Positions 33,424-42,198 of a stretch of 64,000 nucleotides of DNA are shown piece by piece. The stretch is from Lewinella sp. W8. GTDB lineage: Bacteria > Bacteroidota > Bacteroidia > Chitinophagales > Saprospiraceae. The position numbers and the translations under genes are program-made. Every line of letters starts with the position of its first letter. The first letter of the stretch is position 1. The notes under the pieces were generated by a model that made no database searches, was not told the DNA's origin, and worked only from the letters and a program-made list of their open reading frames with translations. Where the stretch lies: NCBI RefSeq assembly GCF_004375085.3, contig NZ_SNAQ03000006.1:1-64000 (forward strand). The letters run 5' to 3'.

Positions 33424-35922
33424 ATGCGCGCAGCCTTCGTGCTAACCCTGTGCCTTTGCCTGAATTTCTTTCTCCGGAGTCAAAATAGCTACCATGAAGT
33501 GCGGGAGATTTCCTCCGCCGAACGATGGGTACGGCTAAACGACATCGGCTCCGTTAAAGCCGGGCAACACCTCCTGCTCTATCAGGCTACGGGGGCCACC
33601 CTCGCTACCACCGGCGGGAGCATCGGTTCCGTGGAAGTAAACCAGGGTGCGGGACTGTTTGGCTTACTCAAGGTGACGCGGGTCTCCGGCGATACCGTTT
33701 TCTCTGATTACCCAATCTCCCCAGGCTTCCAGCCCGCGCTGACCCAGGCCATCATCTCCGCGGGCCGCGACACCCTGGAAACCAACGCTACCCACACGGC
33801 CAACAACTATGATGGCCGATTGGGGGGCGTGCTGTTTCTTTCGGCCAACGAGCGGCTAATCATAAGGGATTCCCTGATCGCCTCCGGCGCCGGCTTCCGG
33901 GGTGGTCAGGGGCAGGAGGCCGACAGTGACTGTAACCGACTCAACAGTTTCAGCGGGGAGCTGTATAGCGGAACGGACTGGCGGAGTTCCCGGCGTGGGG
34001 AAGGCATTGCCGGAGTCCTGCTTAGCTTCCCGAACGGCAGGGCACCCGCCGCCAACGGCGGCGGTGGAGGCAATGACCACAACGCCGGTGGAGGCGGAGG
34101 TGCAAACGTTTCCCGGGGCGGAACCGGCGGCATCAACGTCGTGGAGGGCCTCCTTAATTTTTCCTGCCGCGGGAACTTCCCGGGACGTGGCGGTCTGGGA
34201 CTAAACGCCGACAAGGATCGTATCTACCTGGGTGGCGGAGGCGGAGCGGGACACGCCAACAACACGATCACCGCAGGGGGTGGCAATGGCGGTGGCCTGA
34301 TTGTCCTCTGGGCCCCTGTGATCGAATTCCGTCCTGGCGGAGCCATCGTTTCCGACGGACAGCCCGGCGCCTCCGTGGATGGCGACGGAGCCGGTGGTGG
34401 CGGTGGTGGAGGCAGCCTGCTGATGTTGGCCGACAGCATTTTCGGTGCCGCCACGATGAGTCTCACCGGCGGGCGGGGAGGTGACGTCACCAATATGTCC
34501 GATCGCTGCTTTGGTCCCGGAGGCGGAGGCAGTGGCGGTCGGGTGCTCCTGGCCGTTCGCTCCGGCGGCAATCAACTGGACGCCGAATTCCACCTGGATG
34601 CCGGAGGTCCGGGATTACGGCTGAACTCTGACGTTTGTGCTCCAACCGATGCGCCCGCCGGCACCGGAGATCCCGGGAGCCTGCAACCCATCATTATTCC
34701 CGTTCCCTTCCCCGGCATCCAGCTGTCGGCGGACACCCTTTGCAGCGATCAACGACTGACGGTACTCAACACCAGCGCCGGCGTAAATACCGTAACCTGG
34801 GAAATACTCGGAGCGGATTCTACCCTGATCATTGAGCCCCTGGGTCCCAACCTTCGGGTAAGTTTTACCGACCGGGCGGAAGGGACCTATCGCGTGGTAC
34901 AGACCCTCTTTGTCGGGGAAACCGAGTTTCCGGGAGACACCGCCGTCTTTACCGTGGTCGCGGCCCCCGGACTGGAGCGTGCGGAAGTTTTACGAAACGG
35001 AGCCACGATTTCGGTAAACCTGGAGGAAGCCACGGGGTATTCCAGCGTTACCTACGATTTCGGGGATGGCTTCGCGCTTGACACCACGGCCACCTTCGGG
35101 TCACACACTTATGCCGCCGGGGGGGGCTACCCGGTCAGGGTCAGCCTCATCAATGAAGTATGCGGTAGCCTGACGGTACTTGACACCACGATAATCATTC
35201 CGGAATTTGCCGAGGCCATTACCGACATCAAAGAAAGCTACGGCTGCACCCCCTACACCCTTACCGTGGCGGACCTGAGTCTTGGCACCTACCGGGGCGT
35301 TTTGTGGTCCTTTCCCGGCGGTAACCCGGACACCTCCAGCCTGGCGACCCCCACGGTCACCTACGCCGATTCCGGTAATTACGTCATCACCCTACGGCTG
35401 CTCGGTGCCGTTGGACCGGATAGCCTGGCCACCATTACCGTCCGGGTGGACCCTACGCCCACGGCCGATTTTTCCTTTGCGGTCGACACCGCCACCGTTT
35501 CCTTCACCAACCTCAGTGAAGGGGCCACGGTGTATTTGTGGAATTTTGGTAACCGCACCGTTAGTCAGGAGGAAAATCCCACCGTAACGTACGACAGTAC
35601 GGGGACCTACACCGTGTTCATGACGGCCACCTACCGTGGGTGCTCCAGCCGGGTGGAACGAACGGTCACCGTTAGTCTCCTGAGTGACGTTACCGAACTC
35701 AGCCAGTCGGGCGTGAGGGTTTTTCCAAATCCGACCACCGGCGTGGTTAATCTAGTTGGTCCAGGGGTACCGCTGGCGGTGAGGGATATGTCCGGACGCC
35801 AAATGGCCGTCCCCATGACGAATGATCAGGTAGACCTGAGTACTCTGCCACCCGGAATCTATTTAGTGAGCCTGCGCGTAGCACAACAGCACTACACCAT
35901 CCGGGTTGCCGTCAGTCGTTAG
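33424..35922 (+). CDS. T9SS cargo: Gly-rich and PKD-domain surface protein
   Basis: This is a secreted 832-residue protein with a short signal peptide (FVLTLCLCLNFFLRSQ). The N-terminal third includes an extended Gly-rich region (about 200-385; NGGGGGNDHNAGGGGG, GAGGGGGGGSLLML) that could form a repetitive beta or adhesin-like structure. Then come PKD/Ig-like domains (about 520-755) with SSVTYDFGDGFALDTT, GVLWSFPGGNPDTSSLATP and VYLWNFGNRTVSQEENP. It ends in a T9SS type A sorting domain from about 760 (VRVFPNPTTGVV, LPPGIYLVSL). It is likely a surface adhesin or structural protein. The stop overlaps the stop of the convergent PorE-like gene by 4 bases. Confidence 0.83.
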   Translation: MRAAFVLTLCLCLNFFLRSQNSYHEVREISSAERWVRLNDIGSVKAGQHLLLYQATGATLATTGGSIGSVEVNQGAGLFGLLKVTRVSGDTVFSDYPISPGFQPALTQAIISAGRDTLETNATHTANNYDGRLGGVLFLSANERLIIRDSLIASGAGFRGGQGQEADSDCNRLNSFSGELYSGTDWRSSRRGEGIAGVLLSFPNGRAPAANGGGGGNDHNAGGGGGANVSRGGTGGINVVEGLLNFSCRGNFPGRGGLGLNADKDRIYLGGGGGAGHANNTITAGGGNGGGLIVLWAPVIEFRPGGAIVSDGQPGASVDGDGAGGGGGGGSLLMLADSIFGAATMSLTGGRGGDVTNMSDRCFGPGGGGSGGRVLLAVRSGGNQLDAEFHLDAGGPGLRLNSDVCAPTDAPAGTGDPGSLQPIIIPVPFPGIQLSADTLCSDQRLTVLNTSAGVNTVTWEILGADSTLIIEPLGPNLRVSFTDRAEGTYRVVQTLFVGETEFPGDTAVFTVVAAPGLERAEVLRNGATISVNLEEATGYSSVTYDFGDGFALDTTATFGSHTYAAGGGYPVRVSLINEVCGSLTVLDTTIIIPEFAEAITDIKESYGCTPYTLTVADLSLGTYRGVLWSFPGGNPDTSSLATPTVTYADSGNYVITLRLLGAVGPDSLATITVRVDPTPTADFSFAVDTATVSFTNLSEGATVYLWNFGNRTVSQEENPTVTYDSTGTYTVFMTATYRGCSSRVERTVTVSLLSDVTELSQSGVRVFPNPTTGVVNLVGPGVPLAVRDMSGRQMAVPMTNDQVDLSTLPPGIYLVSLRVAQQHYTIRVAVSR

Positions 35923-37880
35923 TCCAGAATGCGGAAGGTCGTTCGCCGGTTTTCCTGATGCTGCTCTTCCGAGCACCGCTCACAGATGCATTCGGCGATG
36001 GGGGCCGTTTCCCCGTAGCCGCGTGCCGACAGTCGGGTTACATCGATCCCCTGCTGCACGAGATAATCCACCGCCGCCTGGGCCCGTTGCTGGCTGAGGC
36101 GTTGGTTGTAGGGGTCGGGACCGCGGCAATCCGTGTGGGACCCCATTTCGATTCTGATATCGGGGTTACGTTCCAGCGTTTCGGCCAGTCGGTTTAGCGT
36201 TGGTTTGGCGTCGTCGCGGATGAAACTCTGGTCAAAATCGTAGTAAATATTGTTGAGCACGATTTCCTGGTTCCGGAAGATCTTTTCCAGTTCTAGCTCC
36301 AGTTCGTACCGTTGTTCGGGTGCCCGTGGGTCCTGGGGTAGATCGGTACTGGAAAAAGCGCCTTCCGCGGCCAGGTACTCCTCGCGCTCGGCGCGGAAAT
36401 TGTATTGCTGGTCGTCAACGAGGACCAGGCTGAGTTTACCCTCCTCATTGGCGTTTACCGTTCGGCTCTGGTCCCCGATACTGGCGATGATGGTAGCGTT
36501 GGGCACCGGCCGCCGCCCCAGTACTCTACTGCGGGGATTGGTCGGGTCTTCGAGAATTTTCTCTACGACGTAAACGTCCAGGATGTTGCGATAAGCGATT
36601 GGGGTGGTATCCTTAGGCGGCGGCGGAAGGGTACGTTTTTCATAGGAATAGATATCGTCGCTGCCGGACCCACCGGGTCGGGCGCTGCTAAAGTACCCCT
36701 TTACGGTAGCAGCTAATCCCGTGCCCTGACGCCTCACAACGGTGTAGGCAAAATCATCGGAGCCGCTGTTGACCGGAGGTCGGAGATTTTCCGGGGCGCT
36801 GTAGCGGCCGTTGGGCATGAGATAGGTCCGGTAAATATCGAGTCCCCCCATGCCCTCCAGACCGTCACTGGAGAAATAGAGGGTATCGGCGTCGAAGGAA
36901 GGAAATTGCTCGTTACCCTGGGTATTGATTGATCGGTTCAATAGAAAGGGCTCCTTCCAGTTGCCATCCTCCAGGCGATCGCTGACGTACAGATCGTATC
37001 CCCCCCAGCCGTCATCGAGCTTGGCGCTGAAGAAAAGCCGCTTGCCGTCCGCGCTCAACGCGGGGTGCATGTAGTTGAACCCGGGGCGGATGAAGGACAG
37101 CTTCCGGGCCGGTGACCAGCCCTCGCCCAGTCGCTCGGAGACGTAAAGTGCACAGTAGGCATCCTCCCGTTGCCCGGGAGGGCTACAGCGCGTAAAGATC
37201 ATCTCTTTCCCGTCGGCGCTGAAGGTGGGCGTTCCTTCATGGTCGGCAGAATTGATGCCACTGTCGAAGCTGGTCACGGAGCTCGTTCCCTCCGCAGAAG
37301 TCACGAAAAGATCGGTGAATCCCCTACCCGTCCAGTTGAAGGTTTCCTCCCCCGTGCTGGCCTGACGGTCGCTGGTGAAGACCAGCTGGTCTCCCAGAAG
37401 CACGGGGGCGTAGTCTGCCTGACGGCTGTTGAAATCGCTGGGAGTTACGGTGTACGCGGGTTCCCGTTCGGCCCATTCCTGGGCCAGTTCGGCGCCGCGG
37501 ATGTCTTTGCGGAATTCGTACTTGGACCCAATTTCAAAGCCCAGATCAGTGTAGGTTTGGATGGCTTCATCGTAGCGCTCCAGGCGCTTGAGCGCCGCAG
37601 CTTTTTCGCGCAATGCCTCGGGACCAACGCTGTTATCGTAGGCCGTCTGGAACCACTGCAGGGCATCTTCGTCCCGACCGGTTTCCCGCAACGCCAGCCC
37701 TAGATTCATGGCAATTTGCCCCCGCTCCGTTCTCGTTTTTGCCCGTTTGTATTCCCGCTGCAGCATGGGAACCGCTACGTCATACTGTTTCCGGTCAATG
37801 GCGGTGGCGCCATCCGTGATTTTGGCGGTGTAGGTGCAAGAAGCAATCAGGAGAAAAAGCAAAAAGTAAGCTTGGCGCAT
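35919..37880 (-). CDS. OmpA-family lipoprotein with TPR and WD40-like propeller (PorE-like)
   Basis: This is a 653-residue outer-membrane lipoprotein. The start at 37880 gives a compact signal peptide with lipobox LIASC (C16). Domains in order are TPR helices (about 25-120), a PD40/WD40-like propeller (about 140-420, e.g. PTFSADGKEMIFTRC and HPALSADGKRLFFSAK), a carboxypeptidase regulatory-like beta domain (about 440-540) and an OmpA peptidoglycan-binding domain (about 545-653; IYYDFDQSFIRDDA, HTDCRGPDPYNQRLSQQRA, NRRTTFRIL). That order is the one known for the T9SS protein PorE of Porphyromonas, which links the secretion machine to peptidoglycan. Many Bacteroidota carry several paralogues, so exact orthology is uncertain. 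Confidence 0.85.
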   Translation of the reverse strand: MRQAYFLLFLLIASCTYTAKITDGATAIDRKQYDVAVPMLQREYKRAKTRTERGQIAMNLGLALRETGRDEDALQWFQTAYDNSVGPEALREKAAALKRLERYDEAIQTYTDLGFEIGSKYEFRKDIRGAELAQEWAEREPAYTVTPSDFNSRQADYAPVLLGDQLVFTSDRQASTGEETFNWTGRGFTDLFVTSAEGTSSVTSFDSGINSADHEGTPTFSADGKEMIFTRCSPPGQREDAYCALYVSERLGEGWSPARKLSFIRPGFNYMHPALSADGKRLFFSAKLDDGWGGYDLYVSDRLEDGNWKEPFLLNRSINTQGNEQFPSFDADTLYFSSDGLEGMGGLDIYRTYLMPNGRYSAPENLRPPVNSGSDDFAYTVVRRQGTGLAATVKGYFSSARPGGSGSDDIYSYEKRTLPPPPKDTTPIAYRNILDVYVVEKILEDPTNPRSRVLGRRPVPNATIIASIGDQSRTVNANEEGKLSLVLVDDQQYNFRAEREEYLAAEGAFSSTDLPQDPRAPEQRYELELELEKIFRNQEIVLNNIYYDFDQSFIRDDAKPTLNRLAETLERNPDIRIEMGSHTDCRGPDPYNQRLSQQRAQAAVDYLVQQGIDVTRLSARGYGETAPIAECICERCSEEQHQENRRTTFRILD

Positions 37881-38022
37881 AACGGGTAGGCTTTGACAAA
37901 AAACGGGTGAATACGGGCTTTGTTGCTGCTGGATGCTAGCGCGCCCGCATTTGCACAATAAACGACGGATTTTGTCCGCGAGCCGTTGCTAAAAATCTTC
38001 GGGAAGGAAAGATTTCTTCCTC

Positions 38023-38910
38023 CTACTTTTTCTCGCACACATAAATCACCGAACTACCGCGCTCCGGCGTGCTCAGACTGGTGGCAAATGATTGCAGTCC
38101 GCGGAGGCCGCCCTTGAGCAGTCCCCCTCCGGAAGCGTAGCGTTCGCTCATGATGGAAACGTAGAAGGGATCCAGCGGCATATGGCGCTGTTCGGTGATC
38201 CGGAAGCCCGTTTGCTCCATGATGGTGGCCATTGTCGTCGGGGAGAAATGCCAGAGGTGACGCGGAACATCGTAGGCCGCCCAATGAGCGCCGTAGGCCT
38301 GGGCGTCCTTACTGGTATGGTTAGGGACCGCTACGATCAGGATGCCCCGGTCATCCAGGATTTCGTGGAAGCGCCGCAAATACCGCTGAGGATCGTACAG
38401 GTGTTCCAGCACATGCCAGAGGGTAATCACGTCGAAGTGGTCCTTTTCGTACCCGTCAAAGAGGTATTGGGGGGCATGGACGGAAATACCGAAGCGCTGG
38501 ATGCCATACTGACGCGCGCCCTCATCAATTTCAATGCCCTCCGCCTGGTACCCTTGCCGGACCATAAAGTCGGTAAAGTAGCCCGTTCCGGTGCCGTAAT
38601 CCAGGAGTCTTTTCCCCGTGGCCAGTCGGTCTACCAGCCGAAACTTTTGGGCCAGCATGAAGTCCCGGGCCCGGTGGTAGAGCTGGTTGACAATCCCCCG
38701 TTGGTTGTCGCTGTGACTGATGTAGTCTTCACTCTGGTAGTAACGACCGGCAGATTCCGGACTTGGGGGGTCCTGGGTAAAGAGGAAATCACACCTCCCG
38801 CAACGCCACAATTCAAAGACCTCCTTGGTAATGCTGTGGTCCTTGACGGTCATCGAGGACGCAAGATCACTTGATCCGCACAGGGGGCAGGAATTGTGGT
38901 GGAGTTTCAT
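38023..38910 (-). CDS. Class I SAM-dependent methyltransferase with zinc-finger N-terminus
   Basis: This 295-residue cytosolic protein starts with a four-Cys zinc-binding module (C8-xx-C11 in SCPLCGSSDL and C37-xx-C40 in WRCGRCDFLF). A Rossmann methyltransferase domain follows, with the SAM-binding motif LLDYGTGTGYF (about 101-111), an acidic residue in GIEIDEGA and motif IV-like VITLWHVLEHLYDP. The architecture resembles methyltransferases of sugar and surface-glycan pathways and a common Bacteroidota family of unknown substrate. It is 142 bases upstream of the PorE-like gene on the same strand. Confidence 0.85.
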   Translation of the reverse strand: MKLHHNSCPLCGSSDLASSMTVKDHSITKEVFELWRCGRCDFLFTQDPPSPESAGRYYQSEDYISHSDNQRGIVNQLYHRARDFMLAQKFRLVDRLATGKRLLDYGTGTGYFTDFMVRQGYQAEGIEIDEGARQYGIQRFGISVHAPQYLFDGYEKDHFDVITLWHVLEHLYDPQRYLRRFHEILDDRGILIVAVPNHTSKDAQAYGAHWAAYDVPRHLWHFSPTTMATIMEQTGFRITEQRHMPLDPFYVSIMSERYASGGGLLKGGLRGLQSFATSLSTPERGSSVIYVCEKK

Positions 38911-38972
38911 GAAGACCAGATTTCATCCGCGAAGGTAATATTCCGGGGCATAAGGGGAAACCCCATAGAGGA

Positions 38973-39440
38973 TCAGGCCAGCTCAAGGATGATAAACTCC
39001 ACGCCGTTAAAGACGAGTTCTTCCCCGACGCCTTTTCCCAGCATGGCCCGCGCAATGGGTGCCACGGGCGAAGTGCAGAAAAAGGGACGGCCGTCCAGCG
39101 TTACTTTTCCGATACCGGTGGCGATGAAAAAGTTCCCCCGGTTGGTGCCCACCAGGGCACCCGCCCCCGCGCTTTGGCGCGGGGTGGCCAGATCAATAGC
39201 CAGCAAACGATCGTAGGCTTCGCCGGCTTCGGCCAGCTGCCCCCGGAGCTTGGCTTCTTCCAGCTGCATCATGGCCCTGCCCGTTTCGAACTTGTCACCG
39301 GCACTGCTCTTGGTTTCTCCGTCGCGGGACTCCACGATGTTCCGCAGGGCGTCCTCCAGTTTTTCGGTCCGCTCCCGGAGTTGGCGTTTACATTCGGCGA
39401 ACAGACGGCGCTTGAGCTCCGGGACATCTACTGAGGGCAT
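38973..39440 (-). CDS. GreA/GreB-like C-terminal domain protein
   Basis: This 155-residue protein has an N-terminal coiled-coil-like helical hairpin (ELKRRLFAECKRQLRERTE, EAKLRGQLAEAGEAYDRL) and a C-terminal FKBP-like beta domain. That domain shows ALVGTNRGNFFIATGIG, FFCTSPVAPIARAMLGKGVG and FNGVEFIILEL. This matches a Bacteroidota family related to GreA-type transcript cleavage factors that is often mislabelled as 3-oxoacyl-ACP synthase. The ATG at 39440 is preferred over a TTG at 39491. It may bind RNA polymerase, which is inference from the fold. It is divergent from the second PSD1 gene. Confidence 0.7.
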   Translation of the reverse strand: MPSVDVPELKRRLFAECKRQLRERTEKLEDALRNIVESRDGETKSSAGDKFETGRAMMQLEEAKLRGQLAEAGEAYDRLLAIDLATPRQSAGAGALVGTNRGNFFIATGIGKVTLDGRPFFCTSPVAPIARAMLGKGVGEELVFNGVEFIILELA

Positions 39441-39509
39441 ACGGGGGTAATTTTCGTCCAAACTTAGGGCATTACTGCTTCTCGTTACCAAATGCTACCT
39501 TTAAAGTTT

Positions 39510-42197
39510 ATGATCAGGTTCTGGGTAAGGCGTTGGAGGCTGTTCCTTGTGGGGCTTAGCCTACTTTGGCTCGGAGGATGCGGGCATCAGCCGACCGTGA
39601 GCTTCAATGAAGACATCCGGCCCATCTTCAACGAGCGCTGCGTTTCCTGCCACGGCGGGGTCAAGCAATCGGGCGGCTTCGGGCTGGTATTCCGGGAAAA
39701 CGCCCTGAAGGAAACGGCTTCCGGGAAGTTTGCCATTGTGCCCGGTAAGCCCGGCCAGAGCGAGTTGCTCAAGCGCATTCGCCACGACAATCCGGAATGG
39801 CGGATGCCCCTGGAGGAAGCTCCCCTGACGAACGAAGAAGCCGATCTGATTGAGCGCTGGATTTGGGAGGGGGCGGCCTGGGCGCCCCACTGGGCCTACC
39901 AACCTCCCCGGGAGATCGCCCCGGAAGAAAGGGCTCCCCACGGACATAACCTCATTGACGATTACGTTTACGGCCGGCTCGTCGGGAAAGATTTGGCACC
40001 CGCGCCCCGCGCCCAAAAGAGCGTCCTGTTACGACGGCTCAGCCTCGATCTGACCGGCTTGCCGCCCTCCCCTGCCCTGATGGAGGATTTTTTGCAGGAC
40101 GACACCCCCGGGGCTTACCAAAGGATGGTGGATAGCCTGCTGAACGCTACTGCCTTCGGCGAACGCTGGGCCAGTATGTGGCTCGATCTGGCGCGCTACG
40201 CGGACAGCCGCGGCTACGAACGGGACCGGGACCGCAGCATCTGGCAATACCGCGACTGGGTCATCGACGCCTTCAACCAGGACCTCCCCTTTGATCGGTT
40301 TACCATCGAACAGCTTGCCGGAGACTTACTGAACGAAAGCAACGATAACAACCTGATTGCCACTGCCTTTCACCGCAACACTTTAAGTAATGGAGAAGGC
40401 GGCACGGAAAATGAGGAGTACCGGGTGGCGGCCGTCATTGATCGGGTGAATACGACCTGGGAAGTCTGGCAGGGCACAACGATGTCCTGCGTGCAGTGCC
40501 ACAGCCATCCCTACGACCCCATTAAGCACGAAGACTTTTACCGATCGTATGACTTTTTCAACCAGACCCTCGACCACGATCACGTTTCCGAGTTCCCGAG
40601 TCTGATCACCCACACTAAGGTCAATCAGGCAAAACTGGAGAACATCCTGGGCCACATCGCCATTGCGGGCGACGGCGCGCAGGTGCAGGCATGGCGAGAC
40701 CGTCTGCTCCTCCAGGAACCCCGTTGGCGTCCCCACAGTTTTACTTCCGTCCAAAACGCCGTCTTCACCGATCGTGCCGACGAAGACTACCTCTTCGTGC
40801 GGAATGGAGCGCAGTTTCAACCGCCCACCCCGGACATTCCGGAAGTAGCCGCCCTTCACCTCAGCTACCGGGCCAGAACCGGGGCGGACCTGACCGTGCA
40901 CCTCGACCGGGTGGACGGACCGGTGATCGGAAGTCTCCGCCTGAGCGACCGGTCGTGGCAATCCCGTACCGACGTCATTCCCCTGACCACCAATCCCGGG
41001 ACCCGGCCAATTTTCCTGACCTTCTCCGGCCAGGAGGGTCCCATTCTCGCCGACGTTTACGGAATCCATTACCAACCTCCACTCCCCGACGCCAACGCCC
41101 CCGCTACGGAGGAAGTACGGGAAATGATCGTCCAACTGCTGAATACCCGCGACTCCGTACGCACCCCCGTGATGGTGGAAGCGCCGCCGGCGATGCGGCG
41201 GACCACCCATCTCTTTGTGGGCGGCAATTGGTTGGTACACGGCCCGCCCGTCAGGGCAGGAATCCCGAAAGTGTTTAGCGGCCTCGACCAAGAAGAAACT
41301 GCCGATCGCCTCGCCCTGGCCCACTGGTTGGTCAGCGATAATAACCCGCTGACCAGCCGGGTAACCGTTAACCGTATCTGGGCCCAGCTCTTTGGGCGGG
41401 GCATCGTGGCGACCCTCTCCGACTTCGGCAGTCAGGGGGCACCACCCTCCCACCCTGAGTTGCTGGATCACCTGGCGGTGAGGTTTCGTGAAGACTTTGC
41501 CTGGAGCCTCAAGGCATTGTTGCGCTACATCGTTTCTTCGGCTACCTACCAGCAAAGCAGTAGCATTGATCCGGAGCTTTACGCACTGGACCCCGACAAC
41601 GTCTACCTGGCCCGGGGGCCTCGCCTCCGGCTCAGCGCAGAGCAAATCCGCGACCAGATGCTCGCCCAGTCGGGTCTGCTCAGTCGGAAAATGTACGGCC
41701 CCGGTGTGATGCCGCCCCAGCCCGATGGGCTCTGGGACGCCATCCCCTACAGTGGTCGGCGCTGGGTGACCAGTACGGGGGAAGACCGGTACCGGAGGTC
41801 GGTGTACACCTACTTGCGGCGGTCCGTCCCCTTTCCCGGCCTCACCACCTTTGACGGTCCGAACCGGGAATTCTGCCTCTCCCAGCGAACGACCACCAAC
41901 ACCCCGCTGCAGGCCCTGCACACCCTGAATGATCCCATCTTTCAGGAGGGAGCCGCGTTGCTGGCCCGGGAGCTCATGACCGAATTCGATGATCCCCGTG
42001 CCCGCATTGACGGGCTTTTCCAACGCCTCTTGTTCCGCAAGGCAAGTTCCCTGGAACAGCAGCAATTGCTGGACCTTTTTATGGAAGCCCGCGGGCAGTT
42101 TCAGCGGCAGGAAAATCAGCTAAACCCGGAAATTGCCGCCATGACCTTAGTGGTGAATACCGTGTTTAACCTGGACGAATACCTAAGCAAAACCTAG
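39510..42197 (+). CDS. PSD1 planctomycete cytochrome c domain lipoprotein
   Basis: This is an 895-residue predicted lipoprotein with lipobox LWLGGC (C24). The cytochrome c-like domain holds the haem motif C44-VS-C47-H48. DUF1549 follows (LARYADSRGYERDRD, CVQCHSHPYDPIKHEDFY), then a middle beta domain without a clear LamG signature, and PSD1/DUF1553 ([35 protein letters not shown]). I use the ATG at 39510 because it follows a -7-like TACCTTTA and leads straight into the signal peptide. An ATG at 39492 would add six residues. It pairs with the DUF1501 gene one base downstream and is paralogous to the gene at 19751. Confidence 0.87.
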   Translation: MIRFWVRRWRLFLVGLSLLWLGGCGHQPTVSFNEDIRPIFNERCVSCHGGVKQSGGFGLVFRENALKETASGKFAIVPGKPGQSELLKRIRHDNPEWRMPLEEAPLTNEEADLIERWIWEGAAWAPHWAYQPPREIAPEERAPHGHNLIDDYVYGRLVGKDLAPAPRAQKSVLLRRLSLDLTGLPPSPALMEDFLQDDTPGAYQRMVDSLLNATAFGERWASMWLDLARYADSRGYERDRDRSIWQYRDWVIDAFNQDLPFDRFTIEQLAGDLLNESNDNNLIATAFHRNTLSNGEGGTENEEYRVAAVIDRVNTTWEVWQGTTMSCVQCHSHPYDPIKHEDFYRSYDFFNQTLDHDHVSEFPSLITHTKVNQAKLENILGHIAIAGDGAQVQAWRDRLLLQEPRWRPHSFTSVQNAVFTDRADEDYLFVRNGAQFQPPTPDIPEVAALHLSYRARTGADLTVHLDRVDGPVIGSLRLSDRSWQSRTDVIPLTTNPGTRPIFLTFSGQEGPILADVYGIHYQPPLPDANAPATEEVREMIVQLLNTRDSVRTPVMVEAPPAMRRTTHLFVGGNWLVHGPPVRAGIPKVFSGLDQEETADRLALAHWLVSDNNPLTSRVTVNRIWAQLFGRGIVATLSDFGSQGAPPSHPELLDHLAVRFREDFAWSLKALLRYIVSSATYQQSSSIDPELYALDPDNVYLARGPRLRLSAEQIRDQMLAQSGLLSRKMYGPGVMPPQPDGLWDAIPYSGRRWVTSTGEDRYRRSVYTYLRRSVPFPGLTTFDGPNREFCLSQRTTTNTPLQALHTLNDPIFQEGAALLARELMTEFDDPRARIDGLFQRLLFRKASSLEQQQLLDLFMEARGQFQRQENQLNPEIAAMTLVVNTVFNLDEYLSKT

Positions 42198-42198
42198 C

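Noticed and set aside
37881-37958. 26-residue N-terminal extension of the PorE-like lipoprotein
   Set aside because: It would place a Gln/Ser-rich stretch ahead of the lipoprotein signal. The start at 37880 gives a proper signal peptide.
40383-42065. Long open frame (560 codons) on the minus strand opposite the second PSD1 gene
   Set aside because: The + strand frame has clear domain motifs. The minus frame is low-complexity and Gly/His/Val-rich, as expected for an antisense shadow in GC-rich DNA.
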